Below, in pieces: positions 15,619 to 24,092 of a stretch of 64,000 nucleotides of DNA (positions within the stretch are counted from its first letter, which is position 1; the number at the start of each line of letters is the position of its first letter). The notes beneath the pieces were generated by a model. The model made no database searches, was not told the origin of the DNA, and was given only the letters and a program-made list of their open reading frames with translations. Made by a program: the position numbers and the translations under genes. Origin of the DNA: Bordetella bronchialis (GTDB lineage Bacteria > Pseudomonadota > Gammaproteobacteria > Burkholderiales > Burkholderiaceae_B); NCBI RefSeq assembly GCF_001676705.1, contig NZ_CP016170.1:1054001-1118000 (forward strand), in the 5' to 3' direction.

Positions 15619-18600
15619 CTACTCGCCCGCCTGGCGGGTTTCTTCCCGCGCCAGCGTTTGCCTGATCACCTTGACCAGTTGTTCCAGCGGCACCGGCTTG
15701 CCCAGGTGCGCCGTGAAACCGGCGGACATCGCCTTGTCCACGTCGCGTTTCGCGCCATAGCCGCTCAGCGCGATGGCCGGCGTGGCGATGTTCTTCTGCC
15801 GCATGGCGTTCAGGAATCCGTAGCCGTCCATCTCCGGCATGCCCAGGTCCGATATGACGATATCGAAAGCGGTACGCGCCAGCGCGTCCAGCCCCGCTTG
15901 TCCGCTGCTGGCGGTATCGACGCGCGCGCCTTCCATTTCCAGCAGCGCGCCGAAGGTATCCAGGATTTCCGGCGAGTCGTCCACCAGCAGGATGGCGATG
16001 CCTTCCAGCGCGGCGGCTTCGGGCGGCACGCCCGCAGGGTCGGCCGGCCCATAGGCGTGGGCGGACAGGGGCAGCCACACGGTGAAGGTCGAGCCCTTGC
16101 CCTTGCCGTCCGAGGCGGCCTCTATCCGGCCGCCGTGCGCCTGCACCAGCTGGTGCACGACCGCCAGGCCGATGCCCAGGCCCATGCGGCCGCGCAATCC
16201 ATCCTGCCCACGGTCCTGGCTATACATCTCGAACAGCCGCGGCAGGAACTCCGGGTCTATGCCCTCGCCGGTATCGCTGATCGTCAGGCGCGCCATCTGG
16301 CCGTCGCGATCCAGCCGGATGGTGACGGTGCCCTCCGGCGGCGTGAACTTGATGCCGTTATTGATCAGGTTCCAGACGATCTGCTCGACGCGCACCGGGT
16401 CCGCATCGATATAGAGCGTCGTGTTGAGGTCGTAGGCCTTGTCCAGCGTCACGCCCACGTCCGCCACCGTGGGTTGCACCACGTTGACGATGCCGTCCAC
16501 CGTGGCGACCAGGCTGACGGTGGAGCGGTTCAGCTTGAGCTTGCCCGTCTGTGCCCGCGCGATATCCAGCAAATCCTCGATGATGCGCGCCTGGCTGCGC
16601 ACGGCGCGCTGGATCGCATCGGCTGCCCGCGCCGCGCTGGCGGTAGCCCGCACCTGCGGCGTGCGCACGAGCAGTTCCGCATTCAACTGGATCAGATTCA
16701 GCGGATGCTTCAGTTCATGCGACATGACGGCGAAGAATTCGTCCTTCAGCGTGTTGTCCGCGCGGCTGCTTTCCAGCCGGCTTTCCTGTTCCATCTCGCG
16801 GTGCTTCTGCGCCGTGATGTCGCGCGCGATCTTGGCGTAGCCGGTGAACAGCGGGTCGTCGATCGGGTTGATGCCACCCACGCAGAAAAGCCGGGTGCCG
16901 TCCTTGCGCTTGTGCCAGCGCTCGTCGGGCGCATACCCCTCGCGCCGTGCCCGTTCCAGTTCGTGCCGGGGAATGGCGGCGTCGATGTCTTCCTGGGTAA
17001 AGATCAACGAGAAGTGCTGGCCCACCGCTTCCGTTTCGGCATAGCCGAACATCTGCTGCGCGCCCATGTTCCAGGTGGTGATGACCCCGTCCTGCCCCAT
17101 CGTGATGATCGCGAAGTCCTTGGTGCTCTGCGCCATCGCGTTGATGCGCGCCTCGGCGTTGCGGCGGGCCGTCACGTCGATGAAGGTCAGGACCGCGCCC
17201 TCGATGCGATGCTCGGCGCTGCGATAGGGCAGGAGCCGGGCCAGGAACCAGCGGTTGTCCGCGCTGCGCACTTCGCGCTCGATGGTACGCAGGGACTCGA
17301 ACACCGCGGCCGCATCCTGCGCCAGGTCGGGATAGTCCAGCCGGTGCGTGATGTCCAGCAGCGAACGTCCCGCGTCGTTGGCGATCACGCTGAAAATGTC
17401 GGTGGCCCGCGGCGTGAACCATTTGATGCGCATTCCGCGGTCCACGAACACCGTGGCGATGTCGGTGGACGCGATCAGGTTCTGCAGGTCGTCGTTGATC
17501 TTAGCCGTTTCCTCGACCTTGCTCTTCAGTTCGGAATTGACGGTGATCAGCTCTTCGTTCACCGATTGCAGCTCTTCTTTGCCCGTCTCGAGCTCTTCCG
17601 TGGTGGAGCGAAGCTCTTCGTTGATGGCCTGCAGTTCCTCGTTGGACGCCTTGAGTTCTTCCGTGGAGGTCTCGGATTGCTCCATGGTCAGCTGCAGCTG
17701 CTCCTTGGTGCGCTGAAGTTCGGCTTCCAACTGGGCCAGCACGCTGCTGGGCACGCGCGACTCTTCATCGCTCTCGTGGGTGCTCATCACGGCATCCACC
17801 TCGTCAAAGATGACGAGCATGAATTCGTTGCCGGTTTCGTCGTGCCGGAACGGGCGCACGATCATGTTGATGTAGACCTTGCTGTCGCCCAGCGTCATGG
17901 CCACGCGGCGGGCCTCCACGCTCTTGTGGGAATGCAGCGCCTGGAACAGGGCGGTGCGCAGTTCCATGCGCAGGTCCGGGTACACCAGCGCGGGCAGGCT
18001 GCGCGAGGGCTCGCCGCCGACGTGCCGCAGGAAACGTCCCGCCCGCTCGGACATGTGGACGATGTTCGAGTCGCGGTCGACGATCACGCTGGGCGGCGCA
18101 TAGTGTTCCAGCGCTTGCCGGTGGATGTCGGCGAATGACGTTCGGTTTCCTCGCACGGCGTGGACGGGTACGGAAGCCTGCGGCAGTTTGTCGGTGCCCG
18201 CTATCGGCAGCAGGGGAACGGGGCGGTGTTGGGAGGCCGTGTTCTTGGCCTGGTAGATGCGGTGGCGCTTGTCGACGACCGCGAACAGATTTTCGCACGC
18301 ATCGGCCGACTCGGAACTGCCCAGAAACAAATAGCCGCCGGGCTTGAGCGCGAAGTGGAACATGCGCAGTACGTCGGCCTGCACTTCGCGATCCAGGTAG
18401 ATCAGCAGGTTGCGGCAGCTTACCAGATCGAGTTTGGAAAAGGGCGGATCGCGCAATACATTGTGCGGCGCGAACAGTACCCGTTCCCGGAGCTCCTTCC
18501 TGACCCGGTAATTGGAGCCCTCCCGCGTGAAGAACTGCTGCAGCCGCGCGGCCGGGACATCGGTCTCGATGGCGCCGGGATAGACCCCGGCACGCCCGAT

Positions 18601-19743
18601 GACCAGCGAGAATTCGTCGATGTCCGTGGCGAACACCTGGATTTTCGGCGCGGCGTTGCGGGCATCGGCCTCGGCGCACAGCAGCATGGCGACGGAATAG
18701 GCTTCTTCGCCGCTGGAGCAGCCGGCCACCCAGGTGCGCACGTGCGTGGGCACCGGCCCGTTGTCCCCGCCGAAGAGATTGCCGACGATGCGTTGCTCCA
18801 GGATCTCGAAAGATTCCCGGTCGCGGAAGAACTGCGTGACACCGATCAGCATGTCGCTGAGCAGCTTCGGGGTCTCGTCCGGCTTCTCGTGCAACATGGC
18901 GGCATAGGCCGGCATGTCGGGCAGCCCCGTCACCTGCATGCGGCGTTCGATGCGGCGCAGGACCGTGGCTTTCTTGTAGTGCTTGAAATCGTGACCGGTG
19001 CGGGCGCGCAGCATCGCCAGGATGTCCCGCAGCGCCGCGCGGTCGTTCGCGGTTTCGTGCCCTTCGTCCGGCCGCTCGCCGGCGTCCCGCTGCAGGTCCG
19101 CCGGCGGCGGGATATGGATGCGCCCCATATTCTTGGCGATGGCAAGCAGGCGGGCCGGGATTGCACTCACGGGCAGCACGATGTCCACCGCACCGGTGGC
19201 GATGGCGCTGCGCGGCATGGTGTCGTGCATGGCGTCATCGGGGTCCTGGGCCAGGGTAATGCCGCCCTGCTCCTTGATGCGGGATAGTCCCACGGAGCCA
19301 TCGGAACCCCCGCCGGTCAGCACGATGCCCACCGCCCGGGTCTTGTGGACGTCCGCCAGCGTGCGGAAGAATTCGTCGATGGCGACGGGATCCCCCTGGG
19401 CGCGGACCGCATGCTGCACGCGCAGATAGCTGTCATTCATTTCCAGCCTGGCCGCCGGCGGGATGACGTAGACGTGGTCTGCCTCGATGGAGGTGTGTTT
19501 CGTTACCTGGACGACCGGCATGCTGGTGCAGGTTTGCAGGATGCGGTCCAGCACGCTTTCGTGTTTGGGCGACAGATGCACCACCACCACGAAGGCCATG
19601 CCGGGATTGGACGGCATGTTTTCGAAGAAGACCTTCAGCGTTTCGACGGCGCCGGCGGAGGCCCCGATGCCCACCACGGGAAACGGCAGGTGGCTGGGGA
19701 GCGCGGTGGATCTATTCCGCGGCGGCGGTTCGTTGTTCGACAT
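15619..19743 (-). CDS. CheB-CheR-PAS hybrid histidine kinase with C-terminal receiver
   Basis: A 1374-residue multidomain signalling protein. In order: CheB methylesterase (about 20-200; Ser in GIGASAGAVE, His in VVVHLSPKH, Asp in TGGGSDGSVG); CheR methyltransferase (about 230-480; GCSSGEEAYS, CRNLLIYLD); a PAS-like region (about 550-690); a long Glu-rich coiled coil made of repeats of the type EELxxxNEELxxx (about 700-770); two PAS domains (about 780-1010); HisKA with phospho-acceptor His in SHELKHPLNLIQ; an HATPase with GTGEGIDPEFLPRLFE-like motifs; and a receiver with Asp in DIVISDLGMPEMDG. The ATG at 19743 begins MSNNEPPP just before CheB; the open frame upstream is discarded. No chemoreceptor is adjacent. 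Likely a cytoplasmic stress or motility regulator. Confidence 0.95.
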   Translation of the reverse strand: MSNNEPPPRNRSTALPSHLPFPVVGIGASAGAVETLKVFFENMPSNPGMAFVVVVHLSPKHESVLDRILQTCTSMPVVQVTKHTSIEADHVYVIPPAARLEMNDSYLRVQHAVRAQGDPVAIDEFFRTLADVHKTRAVGIVLTGGGSDGSVGLSRIKEQGGITLAQDPDDAMHDTMPRSAIATGAVDIVLPVSAIPARLLAIAKNMGRIHIPPPADLQRDAGERPDEGHETANDRAALRDILAMLRARTGHDFKHYKKATVLRRIERRMQVTGLPDMPAYAAMLHEKPDETPKLLSDMLIGVTQFFRDRESFEILEQRIVGNLFGGDNGPVPTHVRTWVAGCSSGEEAYSVAMLLCAEADARNAAPKIQVFATDIDEFSLVIGRAGVYPGAIETDVPAARLQQFFTREGSNYRVRKELRERVLFAPHNVLRDPPFSKLDLVSCRNLLIYLDREVQADVLRMFHFALKPGGYLFLGSSESADACENLFAVVDKRHRIYQAKNTASQHRPVPLLPIAGTDKLPQASVPVHAVRGNRTSFADIHRQALEHYAPPSVIVDRDSNIVHMSERAGRFLRHVGGEPSRSLPALVYPDLRMELRTALFQALHSHKSVEARRVAMTLGDSKVYINMIVRPFRHDETGNEFMLVIFDEVDAVMSTHESDEESRVPSSVLAQLEAELQRTKEQLQLTMEQSETSTEELKASNEELQAINEELRSTTEELETGKEELQSVNEELITVNSELKSKVEETAKINDDLQNLIASTDIATVFVDRGMRIKWFTPRATDIFSVIANDAGRSLLDITHRLDYPDLAQDAAAVFESLRTIEREVRSADNRWFLARLLPYRSAEHRIEGAVLTFIDVTARRNAEARINAMAQSTKDFAIITMGQDGVITTWNMGAQQMFGYAETEAVGQHFSLIFTQEDIDAAIPRHELERARREGYAPDERWHKRKDGTRLFCVGGINPIDDPLFTGYAKIARDITAQKHREMEQESRLESSRADNTLKDEFFAVMSHELKHPLNLIQLNAELLVRTPQVRATASAARAADAIQRAVRSQARIIEDLLDIARAQTGKLKLNRSTVSLVATVDGIVNVVQPTVADVGVTLDKAYDLNTTLYIDADPVRVEQIVWNLINNGIKFTPPEGTVTIRLDRDGQMARLTISDTGEGIDPEFLPRLFEMYSQDRGQDGLRGRMGLGIGLAVVHQLVQAHGGRIEAASDGKGKGSTFTVWLPLSAHAYGPADPAGVPPEAAALEGIAILLVDDSPEILDTFGALLEMEGARVDTASSGQAGLDALARTAFDIVISDLGMPEMDGYGFLNAMRQKNIATPAIALSGYGAKRDVDKAMSAGFTAHLGKPVPLEQLVKVIRQTLAREETRQAGE

Positions 19744-20030
19744 AAGTCGCGCTGTGATCGGAAGCGGGAGAGCCATGATACCCGCCGGAACGGTGGTTTT
19801 CGGGTTTGCGGCGGCCTCTGGAAGACGGCCACGCCGGCGCCGCGGCCTCCCCTCGGACGGCGCCCCGATCGCGGCGGCTGCCAGCAGCAAGTGCGGTGCA
19901 GGCACCTTTTGCGGGAAATACCGGATCGTACCAAGCCCCATGGCGGTGCATGCTGTGGCCGCACGCCGAAGGCAAAATTGGCGCGCATATTGCTTGATGC
20001 TGGCGTCGATGCCGCCTTTGGATAGCCGGG

Positions 20031-20954
20031 ATGCTGAACCTGAATGAATTCACCACCTTCGTGGCGATCGCCGACGCGGGAAGTTTTTCGTCCGGCGCGG
20101 AGCGCCTGGGCATATCCCGGCCGCTGGCCACCAAGCACGTCGCCGACCTGGAGCAGACGCTGGGCGTCAAGCTGATGCATCGCAGCACCCGCAAGATCGG
20201 CCTGACGCCCGCCGGCAGCCTGTTCTACGAACGCTGCAAGCGGCTGATGTCCGACGCCCAGCATGCCGTGCGCGAACTGGAGCAATTCCGCGCCGCGCCG
20301 GGCGGCCATGTCAAGGTCAGCGCGGCCATCGCCTTCGGCCGGTTGCACCTGATTCCGGTGATCACGCGATTCCTCGCCCGATATCCCGGCATCACGGTCG
20401 AGTTGAACCTGACGGACAAGTTCGCCGACCTGATCACCGGGGGCGAGGATGTGGTCATCCGCACGGCATGCGAGCCGCGCCTGTTGTCGCTGGTGGCGCG
20501 CCCGCTGGCGCCCTGGCGCTTCGTCCTGTGCGCGGCGCCGGCCTACCTGGCGCGCCATCCCGCGCCCCAGGCCCCGCAGGACCTGGCGCGCCACAACTGC
20601 ATCGTGTATTGCTCCAACGCCCAGGGAGAATGGCGCTTCCGCAGCGCGCGCGGGGATGAAACCGTGCGGGTGCGGGGCAACTTCAAGGCCAACAACGCCG
20701 ATGGCGTGCTGCAGGCTACCCTGGCCGGATTGGGGGTGGCGGCCATCACCACCATGGCGGCGGCGGAGGACATCCGCGCGGGCCGGCTCGTGCGGCTGCT
20801 GCCGGACTATGTGCTGCCCGAGGGGGTGATGTACGCCTCCTATCTGCCCAATCCCACCATGGCGAACTGTGTGCAGACCTTCGTGCGTTTCCTGGAGGCG
20901 GCCTTCGCGCCGGGGCCTTATTGGGAGCGGGACCTGGAATTCGCCAAAGTGTGA
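20031..20954 (+). CDS. LysR-family transcriptional regulator
   Basis: A 307-residue LysR regulator: winged helix at residues 1-60 (FTTFVAIADAGSFSSGAERLGISRPLATKHVADLE), linker helix, then the co-inducer-binding domain starting at HVKVSAAIAFGRLHLIPVI. The LysR closest in type is the CrgA/DsdC-like branch with DLITGGEDVVIRT. It lies 139 bases upstream of a Bug binding protein on the same strand, followed by a triple-Rid gene, so all three may form one regulated cassette. The ribosome site is weak. Ligand unknown; a compound bound by the Bug protein is a reasonable guess. Confidence 0.94.
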   Translation: MLNLNEFTTFVAIADAGSFSSGAERLGISRPLATKHVADLEQTLGVKLMHRSTRKIGLTPAGSLFYERCKRLMSDAQHAVRELEQFRAAPGGHVKVSAAIAFGRLHLIPVITRFLARYPGITVELNLTDKFADLITGGEDVVIRTACEPRLLSLVARPLAPWRFVLCAAPAYLARHPAPQAPQDLARHNCIVYCSNAQGEWRFRSARGDETVRVRGNFKANNADGVLQATLAGLGVAAITTMAAAEDIRAGRLVRLLPDYVLPEGVMYASYLPNPTMANCVQTFVRFLEAAFAPGPYWERDLEFAKV

Positions 20955-21093
20955 GCCGCGGCGCCGCGTCGCGCGCCCGCCGCGGGGCGATTTGGAAATT
21001 CCGCTGAATAGTGTGTTTCCCAGCCCGCATTGTTCTTGGCGCGGGCGCGCCGCAACATTCGGGCATTGCCGCCCTACCATGCAGGAGTCCCGG

Positions 21094-22122
21094 ATGGATG
21101 CTTCGTCATATCGTCAATCGCCAGGCGGCGCCGCCCGGCTGCTGCGGCGCCTGGCCGCGGGTCCCGCGATCGCGGCGCTCGGGCTCCTGGCCGCCTTGCT
21201 CGCCGCGCCAGCCGCCCATGCCGACAACTATCCTTCGCGCGCCATCCATATCGTGGTGCCGTATTCCGCCGGCGGTTCTTCCGACGCCCCCATGCGCGTC
21301 ATCGCGCAGCAGATGGCGCAGCAACTGGGCCAGGCCATCGTCATCGAGAACAAGCCGGGGCAGGGCGCGATGATAGGCGCGGAGTACGTCGCGCGTTCCG
21401 CGCCGGACGGCTATACGCTGCTATTGGCTTCCAACCCCCAGGCCATCAGCGCCACGCTGTACAGCAAGCTGAACTTCGATCCGGTGGGGGATTTCGCGGC
21501 GATTTCGCTGTTCGGCCGCGAACCGGGCGTGCTGGTGGTCAACCCCGCCATGCCGGTGCGCAGCGTCAGGGAATTCATCGACTACGTCAAGGCCCGCCCG
21601 GGCAAGATCGACTACGCGTCTTCCGGCAATGGCAGCGCCCAGCACCTGTTCACCGCCATGTTCCTGTCGGCCGCGGGCTTGCAGATGATGCACATCCCCT
21701 ACCGGGGCAGCGCGCAGGCGGTCACCGACGTGGTCGCCGGCCAGGTCCTGGTCGCGATGCCCGGACTGGCGGCGATGATGCCGCATATCCGCGAGCAGCG
21801 CCTGATTCCGCTGGCCGTCACGGGCGACGCGCGTTCGCCCTTGCTGCCGCAGGTGCCGACCCTGGCGGAATCCGGCTTTCCGGGGTTTTCGGCCTATGTG
21901 TGGTCGGGCCTGGTGGCCCCCAAGGGCACGCCGCCCGCCATCATCGACCGCCTGAACCGCGAACTGAAGAAAGCCATGGATAGCGATACGGTAAAGGCCT
22001 ACATGAACAATGCGTCGGTCGAAATCATCACCGACACGCCCGCCGAGTTCCACGCCTTCTTCCAGCAGGAAAAGATCCGCGCCGCCAAGGCCATCCAGGA
22101 AGCCGGACTGAAAATAGATTGA
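21094..22122 (+). CDS. Bug/TctC-type tricarboxylate transporter substrate-binding protein
   Basis: A 342-residue periplasmic receptor, second Bug paralogue in the window. The long N-terminal region with arginines (residues 1-27) leads into a hydrophobic signal core LAALLAAPAAHADN. The body has IVVPYSAGGSSDAPMRVI, ENKPGQGAMIGAEYVARS, MHIPYRGSAQAVTDVVAGQV, and VWSGLVAPKGTPPAIIDRLN. Start 21094 is preferred to ATG 21079 because CAGGAG lies 7 bases ahead of it. The triple-Rid gene begins 10 bases after the stop, so the two are surely one transcript. No TctAB membrane partner is present. Confidence 0.94.
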   Translation: MDASSYRQSPGGAARLLRRLAAGPAIAALGLLAALLAAPAAHADNYPSRAIHIVVPYSAGGSSDAPMRVIAQQMAQQLGQAIVIENKPGQGAMIGAEYVARSAPDGYTLLLASNPQAISATLYSKLNFDPVGDFAAISLFGREPGVLVVNPAMPVRSVREFIDYVKARPGKIDYASSGNGSAQHLFTAMFLSAAGLQMMHIPYRGSAQAVTDVVAGQVLVAMPGLAAMMPHIREQRLIPLAVTGDARSPLLPQVPTLAESGFPGFSAYVWSGLVAPKGTPPAIIDRLNRELKKAMDSDTVKAYMNNASVEIITDTPAEFHAFFQQEKIRAAKAIQEAGLKID

Positions 22123-22132
22123 CGGAGACAAC

Positions 22133-23413
22133 ATGACTTTCCAACGCTACGGCGCCAGGCGCTACGGCAATGGCGACATCGTGCACGTACCCTTCGTGCG
22201 CGCGGGCAACTGGGTGTTCGGCACGGGATTGCGCGCCGTGCGGCCCGACGGCCTGGGCGATCCCGACGTGCTGCGGCCCGATCGCCCACTGGGCGCGCCG
22301 CCGCGGGCGCAGCGCGAGGCGCAGGCCATCTTCGATACCATGCGCCGCCATCTGGAGGAAGCGGGCAGCGGCATGGACCGCGTCGCGCGCCTGGACCAGT
22401 ATTACCCCGATGCGGGCTGCGTCGATCCCTATCACGTCGCGCGCAAGCGCGCGCTGGCCGGGCAGGTGGCGCCCAGTACTTCCGTCATCGTGGACCGGCT
22501 GCTCAATCTGGACGTGTCCATGGACGTCCAGGTCATGGCGGCCACCGCCGATAGCGGCTACCGCGCGCAGCAGGCGGGCACCGGCAAGCTGAACGTGCCG
22601 CGGACCTCCGGCTATGCGCCTTGCCTGCGCATGGGCGACATGATCTTCGTCGCCGGCCAGCTGGCGCGCGATGCCGGCGGCAACCTGGCGGCGGAGGCCC
22701 GGGTGCCAGACGGGCAAATGTGGAATGGCACCCGCATCAAGTTGGAGACGGATTATCTGGTCGAAAAGCGGCTGCTGCCCGCCCTGGACGCGGCCGGCAG
22801 CCGGCCGGACCTGGTGCTGAAGGCGCAGGTGTACCTGAGCCATGGCGAAGACCTGCCGGCTTTCTGGCAGGCGTGGTCGCGCGCCTTCGGCGGCCGCGTA
22901 CCGCCGACCACCGTGGTGCCGGTGCGGCACCCCGCTTTCGGCACCCGGGACGCCACCCTGGAGGTAAACCTGGTGGCCGCGCACGAATCCGCCGCGGCCC
23001 GCGTGCGCGATATCGATTGCGATGTCTTCCTGCCCGGCGCGGACATGCTGCCGGCCCGCGTCTTCGACGGCGTGCTGTTCGTCGCCGGCCTGATGGGTAT
23101 CGAGGACGGCGGTCTGTGCGCCGGGGCCCGCGTGGCGGCCAGCGCGCCTTTCTATGACGATCCGGTCCATGCCCAGATGCGCGACATTCTGGACAAGGCC
23201 GCCGCCATCTTCGCCGCCGCGGGCACCGATCTGGGCCGCGTGACGCGCGCCCTGCATTTCCATTCCGACCTGGGGGATTTCCGCCGCGGCTACATGGCCT
23301 GGGATCCGGCGCTGCGGGGCGCCGGCTTGCCTTTCAGCGCGATCCAGGTCGCGGATCCGCTGTTCCTGGCGGGTGGGGCGGTCATCCTGGATCTATGGGG
23401 GTACGCGCCTTAG
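22133..23413 (+). CDS. Triple Rid-domain protein (YjgF/YER057c/UK114 superfamily)
   Basis: A 426-residue protein made of three Rid-like modules in tandem: about residues 1-150, 155-290 and 295-426. Each shows a Rid pattern of a beta strand with FVAG/FGTG (WVFGTGLRAV, IFVAGQLARD, LFVAGLMGIE), a helix with a V..D or L..Q..Y step (MDRVARLDQYYP, LVLKAQVYLSH, VTRALHFHSD), and a closing P..S..V strand. Rid proteins normally form trimers, so one chain could supply a whole trimer. The catalytic Arg of RidA (ARS in the closing strand) is replaced in all three (PSTSV, PTTVV, PFSAI), so imine deaminase activity is doubtful. Ribosome site ACGGAGACAAC; strong terminator 28 bases after the stop. Confidence 0.82.
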   Translation: MTFQRYGARRYGNGDIVHVPFVRAGNWVFGTGLRAVRPDGLGDPDVLRPDRPLGAPPRAQREAQAIFDTMRRHLEEAGSGMDRVARLDQYYPDAGCVDPYHVARKRALAGQVAPSTSVIVDRLLNLDVSMDVQVMAATADSGYRAQQAGTGKLNVPRTSGYAPCLRMGDMIFVAGQLARDAGGNLAAEARVPDGQMWNGTRIKLETDYLVEKRLLPALDAAGSRPDLVLKAQVYLSHGEDLPAFWQAWSRAFGGRVPPTTVVPVRHPAFGTRDATLEVNLVAAHESAAARVRDIDCDVFLPGADMLPARVFDGVLFVAGLMGIEDGGLCAGARVAASAPFYDDPVHAQMRDILDKAAAIFAAAGTDLGRVTRALHFHSDLGDFRRGYMAWDPALRGAGLPFSAIQVADPLFLAGGAVILDLWGYAP

Positions 23414-23441
23414 GGAAGTGTTCGCCCGTGGCCGGAAAAAG

Positions 23442-23471
23442 AAAAAGCCCCGGGGCAACCGGGGCTTTTTT
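23442..23471 (+). terminator. Rho-independent terminator after triple-Rid gene
   Basis: Exact 12-base inverted repeat AAAAAGCCCCGG / CCGGGGCTTTTT with a 5-base loop (GGCAA), followed by a further T. The A-run on the left arm makes it able to work in both directions; it separates the LysR-Bug-Rid unit from the minus-strand tRNAs. Confidence 0.93.
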
Positions 23472-23507
23472 CGTAAGCCGATGACGCGGGTCATCAAGCT
23501 GGAATTC

Positions 23508-23584
23508 TGGCGGAGCGGACGGGGCTCGAACCCGCGACCCCCGGCGTGACAGGCCGGTATTCTAACCAACTGAACTACCGCTCC
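23508..23584 (-). tRNA. tRNA-Asp (GTC)
   Basis: The minus strand reads GGAGCGGTAGTTCAGTTGG at the 5' end, anticodon loop with GTC, T-arm GGTTCGAGCC, and an encoded CCA tail. It is 77 bases with a 7-bp acceptor stem. First of three tRNA genes in reading order from right to left is Ala, then Glu, then this one. Confidence 0.96.
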
Positions 23585-23663
23585 GCAGCGGTGTATTTTG
23601 GACAACATCGTTTGCCGATAAGGCCGACGAGGCTGACCCTTTACAACCTGCCAGCAATCAAGC

Positions 23664-23739
23664 TGGCGTCCCCTAGGGGATTCGAACCCCTGTACTCACC
23701 GTGAAAGGGTGATGTCCTAGGCCTCTAGACGAAGGGGAC
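23664..23739 (-). tRNA. tRNA-Glu (TTC)
   Basis: The minus strand reads GTCCCCTTCGTCTAGAGGCC at the 5' end, anticodon TTC in loop CCCTTTCACGG, T-arm GGTTCGAATCC, acceptor GGGGAC, and CCA encoded. It is 76 bases, 79 bases from tRNA-Asp and 26 from tRNA-Ala. Confidence 0.96.
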
Positions 23740-23765
23740 TTGGACTGACTATCTTCGCTTTCGAC

Positions 23766-23841
<76 letters not shown>

Positions 23842-24092
23842 GACGGATCTCGTAATCCTCAGGCCAAAATCCTGCAAAATCAGTGCTTGAATCAGTACGT
23901 GTTCACTGCTTCGATCGCTGTTCTTGCCGGCTTTTGTTCTGTGCCGTTGGCGAAGAAACGAGATTATGCACGACTTTTTTTTGGTGTGCAAGTCGCGGCG
24001 CCCGGCGGCACGACTTGCCGGCACGGCGCATGCCGCCGGGCTCGCGGCACGGCCAAGGCAGGCCCGGCGCGGCAACGAACGGAGGTCCTTTC

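Noticed and set aside
15658..18138. Long plus-strand open frame inside the hybrid kinase gene
   Set aside because: The kinase on the minus strand has intact domains through the whole stretch; the plus-strand product is low-complexity shadow sequence.
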